A stretch of DNA of 64,000 nt from contig DBPW01000038.1 in NCBI GenBank assembly GCA_002305015.1, positions 8,154-72,153 on the forward strand. Direction: 5' to 3'. Source of the DNA: Bacteroidales bacterium UBA1410. GTDB taxonomy: Bacteria > Bacteroidota > Bacteroidia > Bacteroidales > Dysgonomonadaceae. A program made the translations under genes and the position numbers. The notes beneath the pieces were generated by a model. It was not told where the DNA came from, ran no database searches, and worked only from the letters and a program-made list of their open reading frames with translations. Shown piece by piece: positions 44,233 to 52,468 of the stretch (positions are counted from its first letter, which is position 1; each line of letters starts with the position of its first letter).

Positions 44233-46479
44233 ATGACACATAAAGAAATACAAGACACCTTAAAGGCAATTTATTCGTATATCGAACAACGACAGTTGAA
44301 AGATGCTTTCGACCACATCCGGTTATTCTTGAAAGATCAGAAAAACTGGGCTCTTTCGGAAGATCTGACCGAGTTGGAGAATAACTATCGGTATATGATT
44401 CATTATTTCATCAAAGGGAACAAAGACCCTCAACAACGCAACATTTACAATCAATTGTTGCGGCGGGCCTACATGTTAGCGCAAGATGCAGCCGAAAACC
44501 TTTGTTTGCAAAGCAGTTCCACATTGTTTTTCGAGAAAGCGCGACTAACCCTGTTGCGGGGAGCTGTTTCGATGGATCAGTATCGCGAAATCATCGGCAA
44601 GCAGATGGACACTTTTTCGTTTATCGATTTGCTGGAAGATGGCAACGAAAAAGAGGTGCGTCTCAAGCTGAATATGCAGGCACACGAACAAACGGTGGAA
44701 GATTTGTTCTATTCCGTCTTTGTTTCTCCGCGCGCTAATGACGATATGATGAGTTCTTATCGGCGATTCATGGAAGACGAAATTATTCCCGTGAACGATA
44801 AATGCATGGTTGTTTCTGCTCTTACGCTCAATATATTGCAGCGCTTTGACGGGAAAAAGATCGAATTTCTGCTGGATACGTGTAAGTGCGAGCACCCCGA
44901 AATAGCCATCCGCGCTGTTGTGGGTATAATTCCCATTTTTCAAACCTACGAATCGCGATGGGAACTCTATCCCGAATGTACCGACCGGCTGAAGCTCCTA
45001 TCGGACGATCCCGTTTTTACCCGCAGGTTGATCTATGCCATTCTTCGATTTATTCAAGCACAGGATACCGAAAAAATAACCAAGAAGCTTACCGAAGAAA
45101 TTTTGCCTCAAATGATGAAGTTGACTCCCATCATCGGTAAAAAAATTAATCTCGACGAATGGATGGGCGAGAGCAGCATGGAAGACAAGAATCCCGAGTG
45201 GCAACAGATTTTGGACGAGACAGGATTGACCGACAAACTGCAGGAATTTTCGAATATGCAGCTTGAGGGAGCCGATGTGTTTCATTTCACTTTTTCATCC
45301 CTGAAATCCTATCCCTTTTTCTACGAAATGAGCAACTGGTTCTTGCCGTTCGATTCTCGACATTCGCAATTGCAACAGCTTTTCAGCGATAAAGAAGAAG
45401 GGAAATCGTTGTTAGAATCCATCACCGAGTCGCCACATATTTGCAATTCCGACAAGTATTCCTTCTGCTTCAGCATTATGATTATGCCGGAGCGATACCG
45501 TAAAATGATGATTTCGCAGCTTACTGCCGAAGGCGAAGAAGTTAAAAATATGCAAGAAGAGGAATTTCTGCTGAAACCTTATCAGAAGGAAGAGACCATT
45601 TGCCGACAGTATATTCAGGATCTGTATCGTTTTTTTAAAGTTTTTCCCCGACGGAGCGATTTTATCGATATTTTTGCTTTACCGCTCAACTATCATCGCA
45701 TCAAACCGTTTCATCCCATCACGTTGGTGCCCGAAAACCTGCAGCGTATCGCTTTGTATTATTTCGAAAAAAACCATTTCGAAGAAGCGCTGGATTCGTA
45801 TACCACACTTTCGAAAATAAGCAAGCCGAATGGTGAAGTTTGGCAAAAGATAGGCTACTGCCGACAGATGCTTGGCAATGTGCGTGAAGCGCTCGATGCC
45901 TATTTGCATGCCGAACTCATCGAAGAAAATAATACATGGGTGTTGCGCCGCATTGCCCAGTGTTACCGGTTGCTTAAAAAACCGTCCGATGCTTTGCAAT
46001 ATTACCGACGACTGGAGCAGTTGAAACCCGATGACCTGAATATTCAGCTCAACATCGGTCACTGTTATCTGGAATTGAAGGATTACGATACTGCCCTTAA
46101 TTATTATTTCAAGGTGGAACTGTTAGACAGCAGCAATACCCGTGCATGGCGTTCTATTGCATGGTGTGCATTTTTGTCAAGAAAATTTGATATTGCACAA
46201 AAGTATTACGACAGGATATTGTCCCAAAAGTGCAATGCACACGATTATCTCAATGCCGGGCATGTGGAACTTTGTCTCGGGAATATGGTGAAGGCAGTGG
46301 AGCTTTATGAAGAATCATTGAAAATTACAGGAAATTTTTCGACTTTCAGAGCCATGCTCAAAGAAGATGAAGGCGAACTGCAAGAAGCCGGGGTAAATAT
46401 GGATATTCTTCCCTTTCTTTTGGATAAAATCAAATACGACACCGAAGAAGTGAACAACGCAAAAAGTGTTCAACAATGA
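44233..46479 (+). CDS. Large tetratricopeptide-repeat protein
   Basis: A 748-residue protein, apparently cytoplasmic. The first ~490 residues are helical without a domain I know. From about 505 there are roughly six TPR units (for example [34 protein letters not shown] and [17 protein letters not shown]), suggesting a protein-binding scaffold. The stop overlaps the ZIP transporter start by 4 bases (ATGA), and the gene starts 3 bases after the USP-like gene, so three genes are likely co-transcribed. The function is unknown. Confidence 0.75.
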   Translation: MTHKEIQDTLKAIYSYIEQRQLKDAFDHIRLFLKDQKNWALSEDLTELENNYRYMIHYFIKGNKDPQQRNIYNQLLRRAYMLAQDAAENLCLQSSSTLFFEKARLTLLRGAVSMDQYREIIGKQMDTFSFIDLLEDGNEKEVRLKLNMQAHEQTVEDLFYSVFVSPRANDDMMSSYRRFMEDEIIPVNDKCMVVSALTLNILQRFDGKKIEFLLDTCKCEHPEIAIRAVVGIIPIFQTYESRWELYPECTDRLKLLSDDPVFTRRLIYAILRFIQAQDTEKITKKLTEEILPQMMKLTPIIGKKINLDEWMGESSMEDKNPEWQQILDETGLTDKLQEFSNMQLEGADVFHFTFSSLKSYPFFYEMSNWFLPFDSRHSQLQQLFSDKEEGKSLLESITESPHICNSDKYSFCFSIMIMPERYRKMMISQLTAEGEEVKNMQEEEFLLKPYQKEETICRQYIQDLYRFFKVFPRRSDFIDIFALPLNYHRIKPFHPITLVPENLQRIALYYFEKNHFEEALDSYTTLSKISKPNGEVWQKIGYCRQMLGNVREALDAYLHAELIEENNTWVLRRIAQCYRLLKKPSDALQYYRRLEQLKPDDLNIQLNIGHCYLELKDYDTALNYYFKVELLDSSNTRAWRSIAWCAFLSRKFDIAQKYYDRILSQKCNAHDYLNAGHVELCLGNMVKAVELYEESLKITGNFSTFRAMLKEDEGELQEAGVNMDILPFLLDKIKYDTEEVNNAKSVQQ

Positions 46480-47285
46480 AAGAACTTTTAGTCTATAATC
46501 CGGTATTATTGGCATTGATTGCTACGTTGTTTACCTGGTTTGTTACCGCATTGGGCGCCGCGATGGTTTTCTTTTTCAAATCGATTAACAAGAAGGTTTT
46601 GAACTCGATGTTGGGTTTTGCAGCCGGAGTGATGATTGCTGCCAGCTTTTGGTCGTTGTTGGACCCGGCAATTGAAATGAGCAAAACAACCCTGTCCGAC
46701 CCTTGGCTGCCTGCCCTTATCGGTTTTCTGTCGGGTGGAGCTTTTCTGTTTTTGGTCGATCGCATTTTACCCCACTTGCATATGGGGTTATCGATCGATA
46801 AAGCGGAAGGCGTAAAGACTTCATGGCAACGAAGCGTTTTGCTTGTCCTTGCCATCACGCTTCACAATATTCCCGAGGGACTGGCAGTGGGTGTAGCATT
46901 CGGAGCATTGGGCAATAATCCCGATTTGGGGACCCTTGCAGGTGCCGTGACGCTTGCCGTCGGCATAGGTTTGCAAAATTTCCCCGAAGGGGCGGCCGTA
47001 TCGATACCACTTCGCCGTGAAGGATTTTCGCGGTACAAGGCTTTTACTTTCGGACAACTTTCCGGCGTGGTTGAACCCATCAGCGCCGTTATAGGTGCTT
47101 TCTTGGTCACCGCCATTACTCCCTTGTTGCCCTATGCTCTTTCTTTTGCTGCAGGAGCCATGATTTTTGTGGTTGTGGAAGAGTTGATACCCGAATCTCA
47201 AACGGGAAACGAAACGGATTTCTCTACCATCGGCGCCCTTTTGGGATTTGCCGTAATGATGGTGCTGGACGTTGCTTTAGGATAA
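46476..47285 (+). CDS. ZIP-family metal transporter (GufA-like)
   Basis: Probable zinc or related divalent metal importer. The 269 residues have about eight membrane segments and both metal-site motifs of the GufA subfamily: [14 protein letters not shown] (about 129-142) and [13 protein letters not shown] (about 167-179), followed by [10 protein letters not shown] variable loop with few histidines lies between segments three and four. Translationally coupled to the TPR gene by a 4-base overlap. Confidence 0.9.
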   Translation: MKELLVYNPVLLALIATLFTWFVTALGAAMVFFFKSINKKVLNSMLGFAAGVMIAASFWSLLDPAIEMSKTTLSDPWLPALIGFLSGGAFLFLVDRILPHLHMGLSIDKAEGVKTSWQRSVLLVLAITLHNIPEGLAVGVAFGALGNNPDLGTLAGAVTLAVGIGLQNFPEGAAVSIPLRREGFSRYKAFTFGQLSGVVEPISAVIGAFLVTAITPLLPYALSFAAGAMIFVVVEELIPESQTGNETDFSTIGALLGFAVMMVLDVALG

Positions 47286-47325
47286 AAATATTTCTATTGG
47301 AATTTGTTGGTAAGTCGTTGAGATA

Positions 47326-47351
47326 ATCTGCAAAGGATTGCTTTTGCAGAT
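47326..47351. terminator. Inverted repeat after the ZIP transporter gene
   Basis: Nine-base arms ATCTGCAAA (47326-47334) and TTTGCAGAT (47343-47351) around an 8-base loop. No T run follows, so it may be a weak terminator or another RNA structure. The 215 bases between the ZIP and nadD genes hold nothing else that I recognise. Confidence 0.35.
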
Positions 47352-47500
47352 GCAAGAGAATCGATGTTTCTATTTCTTTTTCCGGAATATAGATTTAAAT
47401 TAAATGGATAGACGTTTATGACCGAAAAAACAGTAATTCGCTTCCTGAAAGTGGGTGATGCAAAATAGTTGAAACTTGACTTGAAGAAATAAAAGGTGTA

Positions 47501-48088
47501 TTATAGGCTATAGAAAGCGTTTTTTTCGATGAAATCGTACACGCGGGAAGGAACAAATGCACGAACATTTTTCCCTTCTTTCAGGCTGTTTCGAATGAAG
47601 GTGGACGAAATTTCCACAACCGGTGCTTCTACAAAACGGATATTCTCGCAGAGTTCCTCCGGAATATGTACCTCAAACCCCATGCGGGGATATATCAGCA
47701 TCTTAAATTCGCGCTGCAGGCGTTTGTAGTCTTTCCATCGAGGCAAATCGTTCCAATTGTCGCCACCGATAATCAGGATAAATTCCTTATCGGGATTGTC
47801 GTGCGTCAATTTGGTCATCGTATCGATGGTGTAGGAGGGGCGAGGCATGTGAAATTCGATATCGTTGACTTTCATCCCTGCGTAATCGTCAACGGCCATC
47901 TTTGTCATTTTTAGCCGCAATTCGTCGTTCAGCAGATTTTCGGCATCCTTCAGCGGATTACGGGGCGATACCACAAACCACACTTCGTCGAGGTATGTAA
48001 ATTCCTTCATATAATTGGCTATCATCAAATGCCCCATGTGTATGGGATTGAAGGACCCGGCCAATATGCCGATCTGCTTTTTTTCCAT
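47501..48088 (-). CDS. nadD: Nicotinate-nucleotide adenylyltransferase
   Basis: Joins ATP and nicotinate mononucleotide in NAD synthesis. The 195 residues start with the nucleotidyltransferase signature GSFNPIHMGHLMIA (H-x-G-H motif) and end with EISSTFIRNSL, the second ATP-contact motif. Length is normal. A -7 promoter element lies 15 bases upstream. Confidence 0.94.
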   Translation of the reverse strand: MEKKQIGILAGSFNPIHMGHLMIANYMKEFTYLDEVWFVVSPRNPLKDAENLLNDELRLKMTKMAVDDYAGMKVNDIEFHMPRPSYTIDTMTKLTHDNPDKEFILIIGGDNWNDLPRWKDYKRLQREFKMLIYPRMGFEVHIPEELCENIRFVEAPVVEISSTFIRNSLKEGKNVRAFVPSRVYDFIEKNAFYSL

Positions 48089-48102
48089 CGTTGTGTTTTT
48101 GG

Positions 48103-48110
48103 CAAATTTA
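48103..48110 (-). promoter_or_regulatory. -7 element of nadD
   Basis: Read on the minus strand TAAATTTG, a TAnnTTTG match, 15 bases before the nadD ATG. The -33 box is weak. Confidence 0.45.
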
Positions 48111-48327
48111 CATGATAATTTTTAATTATCACGCAGAGAAACATAAATTCCGTGCTTGCAACGCTAGGCTGTTTGGTTGTTACGTGCAGAGATGAGTTTG
48201 CTTTATAAAATTCAAAATGCCGAAAATTAATTTTGTAAAAACCTGATTTTTAAAGTTGATTTTTTGCTCATTTTCCATAAATAAGACTTATTCAAGTTGA
48301 CCCATAGCTTTATGAGCATCAAGCGAT

Positions 48328-48366
48328 AAAAAAATCGATGTACCTTTCTTGAGTGCACCGATTTTA
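48328..48366 (-). terminator. Terminator of the GlsB-like gene
   Basis: Read on the minus strand, AAAATCGGTGCAC pairs imperfectly with GTACATCGATTTT, followed by a T run (seven T). It is 36 bases downstream of the stop codon. Confidence 0.6.
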
Positions 48367-48401
48367 TTCATGTTGTTTTTGATTTTCTTTGACGATTTCT
48401 T

Positions 48402-48656
48402 TTAGGGTTTCTTTTTGAACAAAGAAATTATCCAGAGCAACAAAACGGCACCGACCAGCGCTGTAATGAAATTTCCGATAACACCATTACCCGTAGAGAT
48501 ACCTAAAAGACTAAAGACCCATCCGCCGATAACAGCACCGATAATGCCAACGATAATGTTGACCATGAGGCCGAAGCCTCCGCCTCTCATTAAATTACCT
48601 GCAAGCCATCCGGCTACGCCTCCGATAATGATAAATCCTATCCAGCTCATGAGCAA
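48402..48656 (-). CDS. GlsB/YeaQ/YmgE-family small membrane protein
   Basis: An 84-residue, glycine-rich protein of three membrane segments, with the family features GGVAGWLAGNLMRGGGFG and NIIVGIIGAVIGGW. Members are often stress-induced (transglycosylase-associated name is historical and not supported by a catalytic motif). A short lysine-ended tail (SLFKKKP) faces the cytoplasm. Single gene with its own terminator. Confidence 0.85.
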   Translation of the reverse strand: MLMSWIGFIIIGGVAGWLAGNLMRGGGFGLMVNIIVGIIGAVIGGWVFSLLGISTGNGVIGNFITALVGAVLLLWIISLFKKKP

Positions 48657-48782
48657 TGATTTTTATTGTATAATACCCGCTCTTTTTAAGCGAATAGTAC
48701 TCATATATTGAACACACCGAAAACAAATATTGTTTAAATGCAGGTGCATTTTTATGAAGAATTTGATGAATCGGGTTCAAAT

Positions 48783-49925
48783 TCAGCTCATGCGGTTTTT
48801 ATAATCTTCGTACCCAAATTTGCGATAAAGAACAAATTCGTTATCTTTCGTCCATAAACCGATGGAAGGATGTGCCACACCATTGAACATGGTAGTCTTC
48901 ACAATGGTATAGTGAATCATGTCTTCGAAAACAATGCGATCGCCCACTTTCAACGGTTCATCAAACGACCACTCACCCATGAAATCTCCCGCCAGGCAGC
49001 TGTTCCCGCCCAACCGGTAGGTAGGTTTGCCGGAAATAGGTTGTTGATAGGCTCCACGAATGAACGGTTTGTAAGGCATTTCAAGGCAATCGGGCATGTG
49101 GCAAGAAAACGATACATTGAGCATGGCCGTCTTTATGCCGTGATTTTCAACAATATCGGTAACGGTTGAAACCAATACCCCGGTTTCCCAAACAAATGCA
49201 CTGCCCGGTTCCATGATAATTTCCAAATGCGGATAGCGGCGTTTAAAATCGAGTAGCAGCGTGATCAAATGTTCTACATCGTAATCTTTGTGCGTCATCA
49301 GGTGCCCGCCACCGAGATTCAGCCATTCAATTTGCGGAAAAAGATGTCCGAACTTCTGTTCTGTTGCCCGAAGGGTTTTTTCCAGAGCATACGAATTGTT
49401 TTCGCAAAGGTTGTGCAAATGCAAACCGGTAATGCCTTTGGGAATATTGTCTCCCAATTGATCGGCAGTAATACCCAAACGTGAACCCGGAGCACTTGGA
49501 TCGTACAACTCGTTGGTAATCACCGAAAATTCGGGATTAATGCGCAATCCGCATTTTATTTTTTTGCCCGATGCCACAATTTGCGGATAGAATCGGCGAT
49601 ATTGCGAAAGGGAATTAAACGTAATATGGCTGCTGTATTGCAGGTACAGAGGAAAATCTTCTTCGGTATAGGATGGAGAATAGGTGTGAGCCGGACTTCC
49701 CATTTCCTCGTAGGCCAGTCGTGCTTCATTAACCGAACTTGCAGTGGAAGACCCGATGTATTCTCGAATGATGGGAAACGACTTCCAAACGGCGAATGCT
49801 TTGAAAGCCAGTATGATATTTACGTCTGCACGGTCTTTTACCGAGCGGATGAGCTGCAAGTTGTTGCGAAGCAATTCTTCTTCCATTACATAACAGGGAG
49901 AAGGAATTTTCGTAAGATCTATCAC
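48783..49925 (-). CDS. nspC: Carboxynorspermidine/carboxyspermidine decarboxylase
   Basis: PLP enzyme making norspermidine or spermidine in the alternative polyamine route. The alanine-racemase-type barrel has the PLP-lysine region NIILAFKAFAVWKS, the GGG-type loop NLGGGHLMTHKDYD, and the C-terminal GNSCLAGDFMGEW with the catalytic cysteine. The frame extends back to a TTG at 49991, but that triplet is the -33 box of a promoter; GTG 49925 gives 380 residues starting just before the family's usual KIPSPCYV. No carboxynorspermidine dehydrogenase gene is nearby. Confidence 0.9.
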   Translation of the reverse strand: MIDLTKIPSPCYVMEEELLRNNLQLIRSVKDRADVNIILAFKAFAVWKSFPIIREYIGSSTASSVNEARLAYEEMGSPAHTYSPSYTEEDFPLYLQYSSHITFNSLSQYRRFYPQIVASGKKIKCGLRINPEFSVITNELYDPSAPGSRLGITADQLGDNIPKGITGLHLHNLCENNSYALEKTLRATEQKFGHLFPQIEWLNLGGGHLMTHKDYDVEHLITLLLDFKRRYPHLEIIMEPGSAFVWETGVLVSTVTDIVENHGIKTAMLNVSFSCHMPDCLEMPYKPFIRGAYQQPISGKPTYRLGGNSCLAGDFMGEWSFDEPLKVGDRIVFEDMIHYTIVKTTMFNGVAHPSIGLWTKDNEFVLYRKFGYEDYKNRMS

Positions 49926-49960
49926 CGATAAATGTTGTTTAAAGGTTGGATTTATGGGGG

Positions 49961-49991
49961 CAAAATTACATGAAAAAAGAGGTATTTCCAA
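49961..49991 (-). promoter_or_regulatory. Promoter of nspC
   Basis: Read on the minus strand: TTG (49991-49989), a 20-base spacer, TAATTTTG (49968-49961), a full match. Transcription would begin near 49955, downstream of the longest possible start codon. Confidence 0.6.
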
Positions 49992-50406
49992 GTGCTCACG
50001 ATAAAAATCAAGGCCACAAAACTTTAACGGCTTAGCCTTGGGATTCTTCTATCAAAATCTCTACTTTCAATTGCAGCTCTAACAGAAGAAACAGTATTAT
50101 ATCCGGATTCGTCAATGATATACGTGTTATTGTCCGTGCAAGAATAAATACGGTGTTTTTAATAGTAAAAATAGCCCGGATCTCATTCGGTATTTTTGGA
50201 ACAAAAAAGTTGACAGTTATATTTCCTCCAAATATATTTAAAATATATTTAAATAGACAACATAAAATACATAAAAAATCAATTTTAAATCCTTTTTTCA
50301 GATTGAATTGTCGTTATTCAATTTTTTCCCATACTTTATGCAGCGTTTTATGCGAAATTCCATCAAATATATATAGTTTATATCATCCCATTCAATACAG
50401 CCCAAC
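49992..50406. other. 415-base intergenic stretch before the lipoprotein gene
   Basis: AT-rich, with no credible gene; a short forward frame at 50153 has no protein-like features. A weak hairpin with arms CAAGGC (50009-50014) and GCCTTG (50035-50040) is the only structure noted. Confidence 0.5.
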
Positions 50407-50994
50407 ATGAAAGCAAAACATCTTCTTTTATTCATGGCGATTACGCTGATCGGCTGCGATTCAAGTGAAATGAATTCGCCCAACGAGACCGATAAAAAAG
50501 CCGTTAATCACGTATTATTGCTTCAGGTAGATTATACCACAAATAAATTTGAGGGGGGAACAGAGTTCAATTTCTCGAAACAAACAAATGGTTTCACAAT
50601 TGTAAACGAATACAAAGCGCCCGGAGATTTCGGATGGGTCAAACTCATATACAAAGAACTGAACGAACTCCTTTTTGAAGGAACCATCCATTGGATGGGA
50701 ACCGGAAAAATGATTTACCCCGATAAATTGGAACCGGCAAATTATTTCGAAAGTACCCTTACTCAAGATGTATATCTTCCGGGAAAAGGATTTGAGAATA
50801 TACAACATCCGAATAGTCCTGATTTTGAGGAAGAGGACTATTTAAATGTTTGGCTTGCAGTACAGTATTTGGTAAAAGTCCGCGAATATTTAGATGCCAA
50901 TACCGATCAACAGATAAAAATATTCCTCTATACTCCAAGCGTTGGGGTGGGAGACCCGCTTACTTGGAAGTGGCTGATTTTCCTGAATAAATAA
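50407..50994 (+). CDS. Lipoprotein of unknown function
   Basis: A 195-residue protein with a signal peptide and lipobox LIGC at about residues 14-17, then a polar linker (SSEMNSPNETDKK) and a beta-rich globular part with many aromatic residues (FGWVKLIYKEL, IHWMGTGKM). I recognise no domain; the sequence looks specific to a narrow group. It lies just left of the accessory CRISPR region and may belong to it or to the core chromosome. No promoter of the usual pattern is obvious. Confidence 0.6.
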   Translation: MKAKHLLLFMAITLIGCDSSEMNSPNETDKKAVNHVLLLQVDYTTNKFEGGTEFNFSKQTNGFTIVNEYKAPGDFGWVKLIYKELNELLFEGTIHWMGTGKMIYPDKLEPANYFESTLTQDVYLPGKGFENIQHPNSPDFEEEDYLNVWLAVQYLVKVREYLDANTDQQIKIFLYTPSVGVGDPLTWKWLIFLNK

Positions 50995-51174
50995 ATTTTT
51001 TCATCCTTTTTTTATCGATGACACCACCCGCAGCCTATGCCGTGAAAAAGAATTCGGGTCTCCTACCTCTCCTAAATTTACATATCCTGCAAAATCTTTT
51101 AAAACTTTCAAATTTTACATATCTCTCAAATCTTAACCTTTCTATACGTCTGTATTTCTCACAAATATGGAGAA

Positions 51175-51262
51175 TCCTACACTTCCTACACTTTCCTACG
51201 CTCGGTTATGTACCTGAAACACGCTCTCCATCTGACTTTCCTACACTTCCTACACTTCCTAC
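51175..51262. repeat. Short direct repeats of a TTCCTACAC-type unit
   Basis: Two clusters (51175-51200 and 51237-51262), each with about three copies of the 9-base unit TTCCTACAC, separated by 36 bases that are unrelated. On the minus strand this is a GTGTAGGAA repeat. Spacing and length do not fit a CRISPR array. Confidence 0.7.
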
Positions 51263-51397
51263 TTTTTGTATCACCGCACTTAGCACCCACCACATTTTGT
51301 TGCTCTCTTTGTTTTTGAAAGAGAAATCGTCGTCTTTGCTGTGCACAATTCAATCGACAAATTGCTCTCCCCTTGGATAAAAAAATAACTGTCGGAC

Positions 51398-51436
51398 TCA
51401 CCCATAGCTCAGTTGGTTAGAGCGTCACACTGATAG
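51398..51436 (+). pseudogene. 5' half of a tRNA-Ile (GAU), truncated in the anticodon loop
   Basis: TCACCCA (acceptor strand), TA, GCTC-AGTTGGTTA-GAGC (D arm, fully paired), G, TCACA (anticodon stem 5' side), then CTGATA, which reads C32-T33-GAT-A37. After base 51435 the expected second half of the stem (TGTGA) is absent and no T arm follows. The homology therefore stops in the anticodon loop. It cannot make a tRNA. Such a half gene often marks an element junction. Confidence 0.6.
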
Positions 51437-51680
51437 TTCTTTTCTTGGATAGAAAATGACAGACAAACGCACCCACAACAAGTCGGATTTATCGGGGACG
51501 CTCTCTCCTTGGCGTTTAGAAAGATAAAATATCCCCCCGGCCCTCGAAAATAATGCACTTCACTGATGAACAATTTTATGACATATTGCCAAGAATTGAC
51601 AGTTTACAGCAAATTAACGATGATAAGTTGCAAGTTGGGGCTTAGAAAATCAATAAATTTAGAAAATCAACGGAGTTTTT

Positions 51681-51712
51681 TATGTGTTCATCAAAAAAAA
51701 TATATAAATTTG
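51681..51712 (+). promoter_or_regulatory. Probable promoter of the cas operon
   Basis: TATG (51681-51684), a 20-base spacer and TAAATTTG (51705-51712) fit the Bacteroidota pattern with an imperfect -33 box. The cas6 ATG is 35 bases further on. Confidence 0.5.
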
Positions 51713-51747
51713 GTTTTTCGATTTTTTATAACAATAAATAAATAATC

Positions 51748-52464
51748 ATGGAATATACCAAATTGTTACTCATCAGATTTCAAAATTCGCTTTTATCTCA
51801 TGAAATTGAACAATTTAGAGGTGCCGTAATTTCCAATTTAAAAGATAAAGACATTCTGTTTCACAATCATCTACCGGAAGGAGAAGGTTTTCGGTATGGC
51901 TATCCGTTAATTCAGTATAAACGCATCAATCGCAAAGCGGCTATTTTGTGTATCGGCATCGGTACAGAAGCCATAGGGAAACTATTTTCCGATATCGATA
52001 TGGAATTAAAGTTAAACGATCGAGAAGTGAAATTTTTGATAGACAATGTAAAAGCTTATCAGCAACGGATACAGATATGGGAATCAAAATTCAACTATCA
52101 TATTCGTAAATGGCTGGCACTCAATCAGGAGAACTACGAAAAATACAATGGCTTGGAAGGATTGGGAGAAAAAATCCTTTTTCTCGAAAACATCTTAAAG
52201 GGGAACATTCTTTCCTTTGCCAAAGGGTTGAATATTTTTTTGGATAAACAAGTCGAATGCACGATTACCCAACTGAGCGAACCTTCCCTTACACGTTACA
52301 AAGGAGTGAAAATGACCATGTTCGATGCCGAATTCACCACCAATGTTTCCATCCCTGACTATGTTGGACTCGGCAAAGGTGTCAGCCTTGGCTATGGAAC
52401 CACAGTGAAGGCAATCAATAAAAACAACAACAAAACAGCAACGAAAACAATACCATTACAATAA
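51748..52464 (+). CDS. cas6: CRISPR repeat endoribonuclease Cas6
   Basis: Cuts the CRISPR transcript in the repeats to give crRNAs. The 238 residues show a RAMP-like ferredoxin pattern with the N-terminal LLLIRFQNSLLSHEIEQFRG and the glycine-rich loop GLGKGVSLGYGTT near 218-230, the most reliable Cas6 mark. Candidate catalytic histidines lie at FHNHLPE, about 38-42. It opens the operon, 4 bases before cas10. A strongly Bacteroidota-like version of Cas6; the cognate repeat is not in the window. Confidence 0.85.
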   Translation: MEYTKLLLIRFQNSLLSHEIEQFRGAVISNLKDKDILFHNHLPEGEGFRYGYPLIQYKRINRKAAILCIGIGTEAIGKLFSDIDMELKLNDREVKFLIDNVKAYQQRIQIWESKFNYHIRKWLALNQENYEKYNGLEGLGEKILFLENILKGNILSFAKGLNIFLDKQVECTITQLSEPSLTRYKGVKMTMFDAEFTTNVSIPDYVGLGKGVSLGYGTTVKAINKNNNKTATKTIPLQ

Positions 52465-52468
52465 ACCT

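Larger units (their letters stand above)
48089..48401. other. 313-base intergenic stretch between nadD and the GlsB-like gene
   Basis: No open frame here looks like a gene. It contains the nadD promoter at the left and the terminator of the GlsB-like gene at the right; the middle (about 48130-48310) is AT-rich without recognised structure. Confidence 0.6.
50995..51747. other. 753-base stretch before the CRISPR operon without a convincing gene
   Basis: A forward frame at 51018-51380 is rich in L, S, T and F and matches nothing; the plus strand there is pyrimidine-rich, which makes stop-free frames likely. The stretch holds a repeat (51175-51262), a tRNA half (51398-51436), a 30-codon frame (51553-51645) that I do not recognise, and the cas promoter. 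Confidence 0.55.

Noticed and set aside
50153..50410. 85-codon forward frame before the lipoprotein gene
   Set aside because: AT-rich noise: rich in I, K, F and N, no motif, and it runs into the next gene's start.
51175..51262. Possible CRISPR array left of the cas operon
   Set aside because: The repeats are 9 bases with no unique spacers of constant length; a CRISPR repeat should be about 24-40 bases.
51018..51380. 120-codon forward frame before the tRNA half
   Set aside because: The composition (L, S, T, F, P with short repeats) follows from the pyrimidine-rich strand; no domain, no promoter and no conserved motif is visible.
51599..51615. 17-base word shared with 62795-62811 in the primase-polymerase-like gene
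   Set aside because: Flanks do not match, so there is no real duplication; a chance match of this size between two AT-rich places in 64 kb is possible.
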